Assembly (NCBI GenBank): GCA_905181865.1
Contig: CAJIZG010000001.1
Coordinates: 682,001 to 746,000, forward strand
Direction of reading: 5' to 3'
From: Urechidicola croceus
Lineage (GTDB): Bacteria; Bacteroidota; Bacteroidia; Flavobacteriales; Flavobacteriaceae
Length of the DNA stretch: 64,000 nucleotides
Below, in pieces: positions 1 to 9,767 of the stretch (within the stretch, counting starts at the first letter, position 1; the number at the start of each line of letters is the position of its first letter). The notes below the pieces were generated by a model, which was given only the letters and a program-made list of their open reading frames with translations, was not told the origin of the DNA and ran no database searches. A program made the translations under genes and the position numbers.

Positions 1-597
1 TTAGTAGGAGAGTATTGGTCTGGAAAAACTTTACATCGAACTTTTATTGGTAAACGAAATAAAAATGCTACGTTACCAGATCCAAGTACATTAACTTATT
101 TAAAAGAAGGCTTTGATAAGATTGAATTTTCTTTTCCTGATTTGGATGGCAATCAAGTTACCTTAAATAACGCTAAATATCAAGATAAAGTGGTCATACT
201 GCAAATTTTTGGAACCTGGTGTCCCAACTGTATGGACGAGACAATATTCTTCAAAGAATGGCTTGACAATCATAAAAAAAGCAACGTTGAAATCATTGGT
301 TTGGCGTATGAGAACAAACCCGACTTTGAATATGCCAAAAAGCGTGTTGAAAAAATGAAAGAAAAATTAGAAGTTAGTTACGATTTTGTTATTGCGGGAA
401 CATCCTCAAGTATGGCTGCTGGTAAAACACTTCCTATGTTAAATCATGTGATGTCCTTCCCTACCTCAATTATTATAGATAAAATGGGTAAAGTGCGAAA
501 AATTCATACTGGGTTTTCGGGTCCAGCTACTGGTGATTATTATCTAGAATACACCAAAGAATTCAATTCGTTAATGAGTGAACTCATAGCGGAATAA
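1..597 (+). CDS. TlpA-like thioredoxin-fold protein (5' end outside window)
   Basis: The reading frame is open from base 1, so the ORF-track start at 142 is internal and the gene begins upstream of the window. The visible part is a thioredoxin fold of the TlpA/AhpC-TSA type with the redox motif WCPNC (CxxC) after a beta strand, and the family's later proline region (MSFPTSIIIDK). Such proteins reduce disulfides or act as thiol oxidoreductases in the flavobacterial periplasm. No signal peptide can be judged because the N-terminus is missing. The next gene starts about 150 bp downstream, so it is probably the last gene of its unit. Confidence 0.85.
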   Translation, partial: LVGEYWSGKTLHRTFIGKRNKNATLPDPSTLTYLKEGFDKIEFSFPDLDGNQVTLNNAKYQDKVVILQIFGTWCPNCMDETIFFKEWLDNHKKSNVEIIGLAYENKPDFEYAKKRVEKMKEKLEVSYDFVIAGTSSSMAAGKTLPMLNHVMSFPTSIIIDKMGKVRKIHTGFSGPATGDYYLEYTKEFNSLMSELIAE

Positions 598-749
598 TGA
601 AAAATCGCCTTTTTCATCTTTAATTCTATAAAAGAATTAATTATTGTAAATATCTTTTCATAAAATTTATCCTATTCGTGTGCAATTTAGATAAGATTAA
701 GCGTTATTGTATTATATAATATAAGACCTCATTGCTTAAAAACGTTGAA

Positions 750-3700
750 ATGAATTTTATAAAAAAAACTTTAACTTTCTGTTTATCGTTACTATTCACT
801 GTCACTTTTTCCCAAAAGACAAAGACTTACACCACCTTTTTAAAAGATTATAATCATGCTTTAGAAATGTACCATGACAAATCGTACGTTGCTTCAAAAC
901 AATTGTTCAAGGCTATAAAAACAGATTTTGACAATAGTTCTGAACTTAGAGCGAATTGTGAATTTTATATTGCGAATTGTGCTATAAGATCAGGGGAACG
1001 AAATGGCGATGACTTAATGCTCTCATTTGTTAAAAAACACCCAACTAGTAAAAAGCAACATAGTGCGTTTATCGATACTGCCGATTATTATTTTAGAGTA
1101 GGAAAATATGCTTATGCTTTAAAATGGTATGGAAAAGTTGAAACCTATAACTTGACAAATTATCAGAAAGAAACTTATAATTTCAATTATGGATATTCCC
1201 TATTTGCCTCTAAAAATTATACCAAATCTAAAAATTATTTCAGTAAACTATTAGACTCTCCAAAATATGGGTCACAAGCAAAATATTATTATGGATATAT
1301 AGCCTATAGTAGTGATGATTATGAAACGGCAGACCAATATTTTGGACAAGTAGTAACGGATAAAAAATATGCAAATAAGGTTTCGTATTATCTGGCAGAA
1401 ATGAATTTCAAATTAGGAGAGTTTAAAAAAGCCATTGAATTAGGAGAACCACTATTAGGAAATACTAAAAGGGAGGAACATTCTCAATTATCTAAAATTA
1501 TTGGTGAAAGTAATTTCAATTTAGAGGACTATTCAGAGGCCATTCTTCATTTAAAAAATTACAAAGGAACTCGTGGAAAATGGAATAATACAGACTACTA
1601 TCTCCTTGGTTATGCGTATTACAAACTAAATGATTTTGAAAATGCTATTGCGCATTTTAATAAAATAATTGGCGGTAAAAATGCCGTCGCTCAAAATGCT
1701 TATTATCACTTGGGGCAATGCTATTTAAATCAAAATAAAAAATCGGAAGCGCTCAATGCTTTTAGAAATTCTTCACAAATGGATTTCGATCTTAAATTGC
1801 AAGAAGATGCATATTTGAACTATGCCAAATTAAGTTACGAAATTGGAAATCCATATAAAAATGTTCCAGAAGTGTTGCAAGATTTTCTAAATCAATTTCC
1901 TAAAACGAAAAGTAAGACTGAAATTGAAGGTCTCATTGTAAGTGCGTTTTTAACTTCTCAAGATTATATAGGAGCCTTGGCCTACTTAGAAAATAATAAA
2001 GATACAAACGGCCAACTTTTATATCAAAAAGCAGCATTTTATCAGGCGATTTCTAAATTTAATGAAAGTGAGTACCAAGAAGCTATTTTGTTTTTTGAAA
2101 AAGCACTCTCAAAAAGCATAAACCTGGCAATCACTGCAAAAAGTTTTTTTTGGAATGGAGAAGCTAATTTCCGACTACATAATTTTGAGGAAGCTCTTAT
2201 AGGATATTCTAAATTCTTAAGCAATCCAACTGCTAAAGATCACAAAGAATTTCTAGCTATACATTATAATATTGCCTATGCTCATTTTAACAGAAAGGAG
2301 TATCAGAGCGCTGCGAATTCATTTCAAGCGTATATTGACCAAAATCCGATTGATACTTTTAAATTAAATGACAGTTACTCGAGAATGGCAGATACCTATT
2401 TTGTTTCTAGCGACTACCAAAATGCCATAAATACGTATGCTAAGATTGTGAAAAACAAAGCCTCTGATGCTGACTATGCTCAATTTCAAAAGGCCATTAG
2501 CTATGGATTTATTAGACAGGATAAAAGAAAAATTGAGGAATTAGTAATATTCATTCAGAACTACCCGAAGTCAACATATCAAGATGATGCATACTATATG
2601 CTTGGCAATGAATATGTGGATGCAAATAATTTCAGCAAGGCCATAGAAAAATATAATTATTTAATTGGAAACTTTCGTCATAGCCCCTTAGTTTCAAAAG
2701 CAATGTTAAAGAAAAGTGTTATTTATTATAATACAGAAAGAAATGAAGAGGCCTTAAGAACATATAAAAGTGTGGTAAAACAATTTCCAAATACACTAGA
2801 AGCGAAGCAAGCAGTTGCCAGCGCACGTCAGATTTATGTCGATTTAGGGCGTGTTGATGAATATGCCGATTGGGTAAAAAAAATAGATTTTATTGAAGTG
2901 ACAGATGCCGAGTTGGATAATGATACTTTTGAATCTGCTGAGAAACAATATATTTTAAGTAATCATAAAAGAGCCATATCAGGGTTTAATAAATACATTA
3001 AGAGTTTCCCTAAGGGGCTGCATTCAGTAGAAGCTAATTTTTACTTAGCTGAATCGTTACATTCTGAAAATGAATTTCCAGAAACAATCCCGCACTACAC
3101 ATTTGTAGTTGAACAAGGTCAAAATGAATTTACTGAACAATCATTGTACAAACTGTCCTTAGTTTATTTAAAAAATGTTGACTACACCAATGCATTGCCA
3201 ATTTTAGTTCGTTTAGAATTAGAATCGAGCAATCCGCAGAATAAGCTTTTTGCACAATCTAATCTAATGAAAACGTATTACGAAAAAGAGAACTACACAA
3301 AAGCCGCTGCATATGCCGAGCAGATTTTAGATCAACCAAAAATCGACAACAACATAGAATCAGACGCTCAAGTTATAATTGCAAGATCCGCTATAAAAAT
3401 AGACGATCTTGAAAAAGCGAAAAAAGCATATGAAGTTGTTGAAGAAATCGCCACGGGAAAATTAAAAGCAGAATCTCTTTACTACAAGGCATATTTTATT
3501 CATCTCGATGGAAAACATAACCAATCAAATGACATTATTCAAAAAATTGCTTCCAACTTTTCCAAGTTTAAGTTTTGGGGAGCCAAGGCGCTGATTCTTA
3601 TGGCTAAAAACCACTACAAATTAAAGGATGCCTTTCAAGCGTCTTATATATTAGAAAGCGTTATAAAAAACTTCCCTCAATATGAATATATTGTTGAAGA

Positions 3701-3773
3701 AGCTACTAAAGAATTGAATCTTATAAAAACGCAAGAAGCAAAAACGAACGATTCTGTTAAACCTGGAAACTAA
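750..3773 (+). CDS. Large secreted tetratricopeptide-repeat protein
   Basis: A protein of about 1007 residues built almost wholly of TPR-like helix pairs (repeated patterns such as YYLGYAYYKLNDFENAI and YYMLGNEY..A..FSKAIEKYNYLI). The ORF track uses a TTG at 732; I prefer the ATG at 750 because it gives a clean signal peptide (MNFIKKTLTFCLSLLFTVTFSQ) with cleavage near TFSQ. TPR arrays act as protein-interaction scaffolds, and export implies a periplasmic or envelope role. The outer-membrane barrel gene follows 122 bp downstream on the same strand; from memory this pairing recurs in flavobacteria, which suggests a joint envelope function. The exact role is unknown. Confidence 0.8.
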   Translation: MNFIKKTLTFCLSLLFTVTFSQKTKTYTTFLKDYNHALEMYHDKSYVASKQLFKAIKTDFDNSSELRANCEFYIANCAIRSGERNGDDLMLSFVKKHPTSKKQHSAFIDTADYYFRVGKYAYALKWYGKVETYNLTNYQKETYNFNYGYSLFASKNYTKSKNYFSKLLDSPKYGSQAKYYYGYIAYSSDDYETADQYFGQVVTDKKYANKVSYYLAEMNFKLGEFKKAIELGEPLLGNTKREEHSQLSKIIGESNFNLEDYSEAILHLKNYKGTRGKWNNTDYYLLGYAYYKLNDFENAIAHFNKIIGGKNAVAQNAYYHLGQCYLNQNKKSEALNAFRNSSQMDFDLKLQEDAYLNYAKLSYEIGNPYKNVPEVLQDFLNQFPKTKSKTEIEGLIVSAFLTSQDYIGALAYLENNKDTNGQLLYQKAAFYQAISKFNESEYQEAILFFEKALSKSINLAITAKSFFWNGEANFRLHNFEEALIGYSKFLSNPTAKDHKEFLAIHYNIAYAHFNRKEYQSAANSFQAYIDQNPIDTFKLNDSYSRMADTYFVSSDYQNAINTYAKIVKNKASDADYAQFQKAISYGFIRQDKRKIEELVIFIQNYPKSTYQDDAYYMLGNEYVDANNFSKAIEKYNYLIGNFRHSPLVSKAMLKKSVIYYNTERNEEALRTYKSVVKQFPNTLEAKQAVASARQIYVDLGRVDEYADWVKKIDFIEVTDAELDNDTFESAEKQYILSNHKRAISGFNKYIKSFPKGLHSVEANFYLAESLHSENEFPETIPHYTFVVEQGQNEFTEQSLYKLSLVYLKNVDYTNALPILVRLELESSNPQNKLFAQSNLMKTYYEKENYTKAAAYAEQILDQPKIDNNIESDAQVIIARSAIKIDDLEKAKKAYEVVEEIATGKLKAESLYYKAYFIHLDGKHNQSNDIIQKIASNFSKFKFWGAKALILMAKNHYKLKDAFQASYILESVIKNFPQYEYIVEEATKELNLIKTQEAKTNDSVKPGN

Positions 3774-3895
3774 TTAATATACGAGTCGAAACTGACGTAT
3801 TATGCAATGAAACGAGCATATTAAAAATAGTAACACACACTAAAATGAATAATAGTAAACAGCATCTGAAAAAATAAAAAAATAAATAAAAACAG

Positions 3896-5614
3896 ATGAA
3901 AAAAACCCTTTTAATATATATCACTCTTTCAATTTCTTCTAGTGCATTTTGTCAAGAGAAAGCAATAGACACCTTAAAAACTAATGAAGTTATTGTTGTA
4001 AAACCGTATACTCCAACAATTTCAGATGCGTTTAAAATTAAAGATAATCCTGAGACAGAAAACATTGCAGTAAATAAGGAAATTATCTCTTATTCTGATT
4101 TTTCCGCGCCTGTCGCATCTACCTTTACTCCTACTAAGGGAACTGCTAAAAGTATAGTGCGAGAACCGTTAAGTAAAATTTATGAAAATTTTATTGCTGC
4201 TGGTATTGGCAATTATGGAACGCCATATATCGAAGCTTTTTTGCATTCTAGCGCGTCAAAGAGTAATAACTTTGGAGCAAAGTTAAAGCATCATTCCTCC
4301 TCTGGCGGCATTGATGATATATTGATAGAAGATGGTTATTCTGACTCAAAATTAAATTTATTTTACCAACACTTTGAACGCGATTACAATTGGGAAGTAA
4401 ATGGAGGTAGTGAATTACAATCTTATAATTGGTATGGACTTTCATCATCAAACAATTATGATGAAAATTTTATCACCCGTTTAGATGTAAAACAAAAATA
4501 TCTCAATCTATTTGCTGGAGGTAAAATAGCCTTTGAAGATTTGTTCTTTGAAGGTGGTACATTAGAATTTAATCGTTTTTCTGATGACTACGGTTCTACT
4601 GAGACTCACGGGTTCGCTAATAGTAATATTACATTTCCTCTTTCTGATGAAAAACTGAATACAGAAGTAACTATTGAATATTTAAATGGTACTTTTGAGA
4701 AAGGTTATAATGCTGCCAACGAATTAAATCATTCCTTTGCCAATGCAGGTGTTCATCCAAATTTAGAAATTTTAAGAGAAAGCTTAGCCATAAATTTAGG
4801 TGTAAAACTATATTATAGTTTTGACTTAGAGCATAATAACAGTAAATTCTATTACTACCCAAATATTACGACATCCTTCAAACTAGTAGATGAAATGCTT
4901 ATCGCAATTGCAGGAGTCACAGGAGATCTAGAACAAAATAGTTATAAGAACTATGTCGATCAAAACCCTTTTGTGTCACCAACCCTTACTATTCTTCAAA
5001 CCGACCAACAATACAATGCATATCTAGGCGCTAAAGGAAAATTATCGTCGACGGTACATTATAACATTACGGGTTCCTATATGAATGAGAAAAACAAACC
5101 CTTATTTAGAAGTAATTCTTCTCTAACAGACGGAACAGCGCCAGTGTCAAATGGTTTTGAAGCTGGCAATTCATTTACAGTTGTATATGATGATATAGAA
5201 ACGATAAGGGTTGCTGCAGAACTCAATATTGATTTAACAAAAGAATTAAGCATTGGAGGAACTTTAGAATTCAATGATTATACTACTACCAATGAATTAG
5301 AAACTTGGAATTTACCAAGCATTACATCAACTATATTTTCGGATTATCAAGTAAATAAATGGTATATAGGTTCTGATGTATACTTTGTAGGAGATCGTAA
5401 AGAATTATCGCAACCATTTATTGGTGTTCCAACTGTTAAAACGTTAAAATCATATATTGACTTAAACTTTAATGGGGGGTATGCTTTTTCTGATAGACTT
5501 ACTGCATTTGCTAAATTAAATAATGTTTTAAGCACCAATTATAACAGCTACAACCATTTCGAAGTGCAAGGATTTCAAGTTTTAACAGGGGTCATTTATA
5601 AGTTTAATCTCTAA
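3896..5614 (+). CDS. Outer-membrane beta-barrel protein, TonB-dependent-receptor-like
   Basis: A protein of 572 residues with signal peptide [20 protein letters not shown]. Just after cleavage, DTLKTNEVIVVKPYTPTI resembles a TonB box. The rest is rich in alternating aromatic/polar strands typical of a barrel and ends FQVLTGVIYKFNL, close to an outer-membrane C-terminal signature. It is shorter than full TonB-dependent receptors and I see no convincing plug domain, so it may be a reduced barrel. It follows the TPR gene on the same strand and is probably its partner. The substrate cannot be inferred. Confidence 0.7.
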   Translation: MKKTLLIYITLSISSSAFCQEKAIDTLKTNEVIVVKPYTPTISDAFKIKDNPETENIAVNKEIISYSDFSAPVASTFTPTKGTAKSIVREPLSKIYENFIAAGIGNYGTPYIEAFLHSSASKSNNFGAKLKHHSSSGGIDDILIEDGYSDSKLNLFYQHFERDYNWEVNGGSELQSYNWYGLSSSNNYDENFITRLDVKQKYLNLFAGGKIAFEDLFFEGGTLEFNRFSDDYGSTETHGFANSNITFPLSDEKLNTEVTIEYLNGTFEKGYNAANELNHSFANAGVHPNLEILRESLAINLGVKLYYSFDLEHNNSKFYYYPNITTSFKLVDEMLIAIAGVTGDLEQNSYKNYVDQNPFVSPTLTILQTDQQYNAYLGAKGKLSSTVHYNITGSYMNEKNKPLFRSNSSLTDGTAPVSNGFEAGNSFTVVYDDIETIRVAAELNIDLTKELSIGGTLEFNDYTTTNELETWNLPSITSTIFSDYQVNKWYIGSDVYFVGDRKELSQPFIGVPTVKTLKSYIDLNFNGGYAFSDRLTAFAKLNNVLSTNYNSYNHFEVQGFQVLTGVIYKFNL

Positions 5615-5621
5615 TTTACTA

Positions 5622-5864
5622 TTATCCGTTATGTGAACTATCACAAAAGGGACTATTACCAGTTTGTTACCTTACATGCATACAAATATTTAATCTCTGT
5701 GCTTTCTACAGCAAACACATTTAGTTTCATGCCAGAACCTGTATATTTTCCATCACGCAAGGATTGTGTTCCATATAGGCCACAAGAACACCATGCATAT
5801 ATTTCTTACCCTCTTCTAATTCAATTGGTACAGATGTTTTTCCTACTCTATCTGGCAAACTCAT
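5622..5864 (-). pseudogene. CDGSH-type iron-sulfur protein, frameshifted relic
   Basis: On the minus strand the translation starts MSLPDRVGKTSVPIELEEGKK and continues, after an extra two bases, as YAWCSCGLYGTQSLRDG. A further four-base insertion restores a tail reading TGNSPFCDSSHNG-stop. This is the two-motif CDGSH plan (about 78 residues). The two insertions total six bases. The first motif has lost its third Cys (to Arg) and the His (to Tyr), and the first Cys of the second motif is Tyr. It is therefore a decayed gene lying convergent to the barrel gene. The plus-strand ORF 5633-5941 over it is a shadow. Confidence 0.75.
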
Positions 5865-5930
5865 TCTTTGATTCTTTTAGATTGAGATTAAATAAAAATA
5901 TCTGTCTTTACCTTTCCGTATTTTTGCAAC

Positions 5931-6239
5931 ATGACCTTTAAATTTATTTTACATTATGGATTGCATTTTATTGCGCCTGCATTTATAGCATATTTCTTTT
6001 TTAGAAAACAATGGTTAATAGTCTATGCCATTTTAATATTAACGATGCTCGTAGATCTGGACCATTTGCTCGCCAATCCCATTTTTGACCCGAATAGATG
6101 TAGTGTTGGATTTCATCCTTTGCATTCCTATTGGGCTATTGCAATTTACTTTATAGGGCTGTTCTTTAAAAAGACAAGAGTAATCTCAATTGGACTACTC
6201 TTGCATATGATAGCTGATTGGGTGGATTGCTTTATATAG
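5931..6239 (+). CDS. DUF6122-type small membrane protein
   Basis: A 102-residue hydrophobic protein with about three to four membrane segments. It has a conserved-looking motif DLDHLLANPIFDPNRCSVGFHPLHS followed by LLLHMIADWVDC. This pattern matches a small flavobacterial family that I recall as DUF6122; function unknown. The His/Asp-rich motif recalls metal-dependent membrane hydrolase folds, but that is only a resemblance. A TATTTTTG -7 element at 5919-5926 lies only four bases before the ATG, implying an almost leaderless transcript. Confidence 0.7.
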   Translation: MTFKFILHYGLHFIAPAFIAYFFFRKQWLIVYAILILTMLVDLDHLLANPIFDPNRCSVGFHPLHSYWAIAIYFIGLFFKKTRVISIGLLLHMIADWVDCFI

Positions 6240-6397
6240 TTTCTACCTTCTTTTGATTCATTGAATTTGAAATAAAATAACTGTTTAATTTCACCCCTAA
6301 AAAGACGCTTTTAGTCACAAAACTTTATTTTCATTAGTATAAAGAGTAATCACTTCTTTTATTTGCCAATAAATAAAATCATTTAAATTTATACATT

Positions 6398-6763
6398 ATG
6401 CAAAAATTAGTAGTAACATTATTATTAGTAGTAACGTCAAGTTTTTTTTCAAACATTTATGCGCAATCTTCTAAACTCGAAGGGTCTTATTCATATGTAG
6501 CAGAAGATGAATACGAAAATGACAGAACTGGGAAAATTGAAATTACCAAAACTAATACTGAATTCAAAGTAGTAGTTTCTCCAGATGCTGGTGGAACAAT
6601 GAATTTAACTAACGTTAAAGTAAAAGATAACGTTTTAACCGGCTCTATGTACATGGAAGGGAATAAAATAGCTCTTTCAATGAAAGTTGAAAAAGAGAAA
6701 ATAATGGGTATCGCTGTATTACCTGATGGATCTGAAGTTGATTTCACCGCAAAAAGAGAATAA
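6398..6763 (+). CDS. Small secreted protein of unknown function
   Basis: A 121-residue protein with a clear signal peptide (MQKLVVTLLLVVTSSFFSNIYAQ) and a mature part of about 98 residues predicted to be beta-rich (LEGSYSYVAEDEY, GKIEITKTNTEFKVVV, NLTNVKVKDNVLTGSMYMEG). It looks like a small lipocalin or copper-resistance-like beta sandwich, but no diagnostic motif is visible and I assign no function. It stands alone, with a long hairpin downstream. Confidence 0.65.
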   Translation: MQKLVVTLLLVVTSSFFSNIYAQSSKLEGSYSYVAEDEYENDRTGKIEITKTNTEFKVVVSPDAGGTMNLTNVKVKDNVLTGSMYMEGNKIALSMKVEKEKIMGIAVLPDGSEVDFTAKRE

Positions 6764-6783
6764 CTTATTTATTTTTAAAATTA

Positions 6784-6821
6784 TTAGATAAATATTTTTT
6801 TAATTAAATTTATTTATCTAA
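6784..6821 (+). terminator. AT-rich hairpin downstream of secreted protein gene
   Basis: An 11-bp perfect stem (TTAGATAAATA / TATTTATCTAA) closes a 16-nt AT-rich loop 20 bp after the stop codon. There is no strong U-tract on plus, so termination efficiency is doubtful. Confidence 0.4.
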
Positions 6822-6859
6822 AAATTTTAATAACTGTAAGAAATAGTATCTTGTGCTCG

Positions 6860-7660
6860 ATGATTAATTGGACTAAAAAAAGTATTTACTTTTTAGAAAA
6901 CATGAAAGATAAATGGCTATTTATAGCCATCTTTTTTATTTTTGGGACTTTATTTATCAATCTTTTTGAGCCATTTAACCTGTATACATGGACAAAATTT
7001 AAAGAAACTCCAAAAATTCTAATTTCTCTGTTTCACATGCTACCGTTTTGTGCTGGAATTATTTTTACGCAATTTTTTATTCGTAGGCTTTTCTTAAATT
7101 TTTATTTTACAATACTTAGATTAGGGTTTTGGATAATATTTGAAGTCATATTAGTATCCCTAGTAAATATTTTAATTTTCGGATTTTCTGATTTATTATT
7201 TACATCAATGCTTTTTGACTCCTTTTATCGAACAAGTTTGGTAATGTTTCTATGCTATTTTATTAGTTTTACTTTGTTACTATCTATCCTAAAAAAAGAC
7301 TTTTACATTAAAAAAAACAAATCCTTAATTCCTTTAAGAGATTATAAAAATAAGGTAAAAATTACACTTGATTTTAATCTCATTTTATACGTGAAGTCCA
7401 CAGAAAATTATGTTCAAACATTCTATTTTCAAAATAATAAATTAAAAAATATCCTCATAAGAAATACCATAAAAACTATTGAGACTGAATTAAAGCCATA
7501 TGGTATTATGAGATCTCAACGTTCTTTTTTAGTTAATAAGAGTCAGATTTTGTCTATTGAAAAAATTAATAACAAACAAGTCATCAACCTTTATAGTACA
7601 GATATCAAGATTCCTTTATCTACAAGTTTTAAAGATAATTTTCTAGATGTATTATCATAA
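6860..7660 (+). CDS. Membrane-anchored LytTR-family transcription regulator
   Basis: The N-terminal ~150 residues contain four predicted membrane helices (WLFIAIFFIFGTLFINLF; ILISLFHMLPFCAGIIF; FWIIFEVILVSLVNILIF; SLVMFLCYFISFTLLL). A C-terminal LytTR DNA-binding domain follows (LILYVKSTENYVQTFY, then IMRSQRSFLVNKSQILSIEK). LytTR domains bind direct repeats in promoters; here the regulator is tied to the inner membrane with no receiver domain, a layout common in Bacteroidota. The ATG at 6860 is chosen over the TTG at 6851. It is convergent with the trp operon and shares the intervening hairpin region. Targets are unknown. Confidence 0.8.
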   Translation: MINWTKKSIYFLENMKDKWLFIAIFFIFGTLFINLFEPFNLYTWTKFKETPKILISLFHMLPFCAGIIFTQFFIRRLFLNFYFTILRLGFWIIFEVILVSLVNILIFGFSDLLFTSMLFDSFYRTSLVMFLCYFISFTLLLSILKKDFYIKKNKSLIPLRDYKNKVKITLDFNLILYVKSTENYVQTFYFQNNKLKNILIRNTIKTIETELKPYGIMRSQRSFLVNKSQILSIEKINNKQVINLYSTDIKIPLSTSFKDNFLDVLS

Positions 7661-7688
7661 AAAAGAGTATCCATTTTTTGAATACTCT
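7659..7688 (-). terminator. trp operon terminator
   Basis: Read on minus, AGAGTAT..ATACTCT forms a hairpin followed by TTTTTTATG, 28 bp beyond the trpA stop. It abuts the end of the convergent LytTR gene and may work for both. Confidence 0.7.
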
Positions 7689-7715
7689 CATCTGTTTTAA
7701 TATTAGCAGTAACTT

Positions 7716-8483
7716 TTAATTCAAAATCTCTCCTACAAATTCATCAATTTTATCAACTCCTTTTTGATCTAAAAACTTAACAAAAGCGGAACCAATGATT
7801 GCTCCGTTTACATATTTACAAACCGTATTAAAGGTTGACTTATTCGATATTCCAAAACCAACGATCAAAGTACTTTTTAAATTCATCGCTTTGATTCTCT
7901 CAAAATAATCGATTTGTGCCTGAGAAATCTCACCTTTTGCTCCAGTAATAGATGCCGAAGCAACTACATAAATAAAAGTATCTGTGTAGCTATCAATTTT
8001 CCGAATACGCTCTTCTGATGTTTGCGGTGTAACCAAAAATACATTCGAAATACCATATTTAGCAAATAAGGCCTTATAGTGTGTTTCGTATTCTATCATT
8101 GGTAAATCTGGAAGTATGACCGTTTCAATTCCGCTAGCAGCACATTGCTCACAAAATTTATGTTCTCCATACCTTAACATCTGGTTCAAATACCCCATCA
8201 AAACTAAAGGTGTATTATTTGAATTTTTAATAGACTTTAACTGATCAAAAATAATATCCAAATTAATTCCTTTGGCTAAGGCCCTTGAACTACTTTCTTG
8301 AATCGTTAGCCCGTCTGCTAATGGATCTGAATATGGCATTCCGACTTCAATAAAATCAACTCCGTTTTTAGATAGACCTTCAATTATTTTAGTTGTATCA
8401 CTTAACTCAGGAAAACCTGAAGTAAAAAATACAGAGCATAAATCCGTTGATTTATTTTTAAATAATTCTTTTAATTTACTCAT
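7716..8483 (-). CDS. trpA: Tryptophan synthase alpha subunit
   Basis: A 255-residue TIM-barrel protein that cleaves indole-3-glycerol phosphate to indole and glyceraldehyde 3-phosphate, passing indole to TrpB. Visible signatures are FIEVGMPYSDPLADG (with the catalytic Glu) and LPDLPMIEYETHY, plus the phosphate-binding end GFGISNKST and GAIIGSAFVK. Length is normal. It is the last gene of the trp operon, three bases after trpB, which suggests coupled translation to keep alpha and beta subunits balanced. Confidence 0.97.
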   Translation of the reverse strand: MSKLKELFKNKSTDLCSVFFTSGFPELSDTTKIIEGLSKNGVDFIEVGMPYSDPLADGLTIQESSSRALAKGINLDIIFDQLKSIKNSNNTPLVLMGYLNQMLRYGEHKFCEQCAASGIETVILPDLPMIEYETHYKALFAKYGISNVFLVTPQTSEERIRKIDSYTDTFIYVVASASITGAKGEISQAQIDYFERIKAMNLKSTLIVGFGISNKSTFNTVCKYVNGAIIGSAFVKFLDQKGVDKIDEFVGEILN

Positions 8484-8486
8484 TAT

Positions 8487-9674
8487 TTATTCTTTCAAAT
8501 TCTTAATATAAATTTCCAAATCTTTATCCCCTCTACCCGATAAATTCACCACAATAACTTGGTCTTTTGAGATTTTCATCTTTCCTAAAACCGCCAAAGC
8601 ATGTGCAGTTTCAAGTGCTGGAATAATTCCTTCTAACCTTGTTAATTCAAATGCCGCGTCTAATGCTTCTTGATCTGTTGCATTCATAAAAATAGCACGA
8701 TCACTTTCATTTAAAAAAGCATGTAACGGTCCAATACCTGGGTAATCTAATCCTGCAGAAATTGAATAAGGCTCAATTACTTGACCGTATTCATCTTGCA
8801 TTAAAATAGTTTTACTCCCATGCAACACACCTACTTCTCCTAGTCTAGAAGTCGCAGCACTTTCGCCACTATCCACACCTAATCCTGCTGCTTCAACCGC
8901 AATTAACTCAACGTTTTCTTCATCTAAATAATGATAAAAAGCTCCGGCTGCATTAGAACCTCCACCAACACACGCAATAACTGTATCTGGATTTTCTTTA
9001 CCCGTATGCTCTTTTAATTGCCATTTGATCTCTTCGCTAATAATGGCCTGTAATCGTGCAACCATATCTGGATAAGGATGCGGACCCACTACAGAACCTA
9101 TTAAATAATAGGTGTCTTTAGGATTCCCAATCCAATTACGCATCGCTTCATTAGTTGCATCCTTTAAGGTTTTAGAACCACTCTTCGCAGGAACCACCTT
9201 CGCGCCTAACATTTTCATACGAGCTACATTTGGCGCCTGACGCTTAATATCTACTTCTCCCATAAAAATAATACACTCCAAATCCATCAAAGCACAAACG
9301 GTTGCTGTGGCAACACCATGCTGGCCTGCACCTGTTTCTGCTATAATTCGTTTTTTACCCAATTGCTTTGCAATTAAGATTTGTCCTATTGTATTATTTA
9401 CTTTATGTGCCCCTGTGTGATTTAAATCTTCACGTTTTAAGTAAATATGTCCGCCATATTTTTCCGACAATCGAGGTGCTAAGTACAACGGAGTTGGACG
9501 TCCTACATAATCTTTCAATAAATACTTATACTCCTTTTGAAAAGCTTCTGATTCGATAATTTTTAAATAATTATCTTCTAATTCTTTAACATTTGAATAT
9601 AATAATTCAGGAATAAACGCTCCCCCAAATTGACCATAATATCCGTTTTTGTCTGCTTGAAATTTTGATTTCAT
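8487..9674 (-). CDS. trpB: Tryptophan synthase beta subunit
   Basis: A 395-residue PLP enzyme that joins indole and serine to make tryptophan. The PLP lysine lies in [17 protein letters not shown], the phosphate-binding glycine loop is [10 protein letters not shown], and [12 protein letters not shown] and [11 protein letters not shown] are classic TrpB1 signatures. Length is normal. A second, broken trpB relic lies at 24.8-26.0 kb, so this copy is the functional one. A 93-bp gap with REP-like sequence separates it from trpF upstream. Confidence 0.98.
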   Translation of the reverse strand: MKSKFQADKNGYYGQFGGAFIPELLYSNVKELEDNYLKIIESEAFQKEYKYLLKDYVGRPTPLYLAPRLSEKYGGHIYLKREDLNHTGAHKVNNTIGQILIAKQLGKKRIIAETGAGQHGVATATVCALMDLECIIFMGEVDIKRQAPNVARMKMLGAKVVPAKSGSKTLKDATNEAMRNWIGNPKDTYYLIGSVVGPHPYPDMVARLQAIISEEIKWQLKEHTGKENPDTVIACVGGGSNAAGAFYHYLDEENVELIAVEAAGLGVDSGESAATSRLGEVGVLHGSKTILMQDEYGQVIEPYSISAGLDYPGIGPLHAFLNESDRAIFMNATDQEALDAAFELTRLEGIIPALETAHALAVLGKMKISKDQVIVVNLSGRGDKDLEIYIKNLKE

Positions 9675-9767
9675 ATTTTCTTAATGTTATTCCTGCTTTC
9701 GCAGTATTGTATTTATTTAATTATTCTATACAATTATGACATTCCTACTTTCAAAGGAATGACAATA
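9675..9767. repeat. REP-like repeats in the trpB-trpF gap
   Basis: The gap holds a degenerate copy of the ATTCCTGC..GCAGGAAT palindrome (TTATTCCTGCTTTCGCAGTA) and a second arm pair, GACATTCCTACTTTCAAAGGAATGAC. Relatives lie at 10475-10535, 48378-48406 and 50539-50606. Confidence 0.6.

Noticed and set aside
5633-5941. 102-codon plus-strand ORF after the barrel gene
   Set aside because: It is the antisense shadow of the CDGSH pseudogene and has no family-like features.
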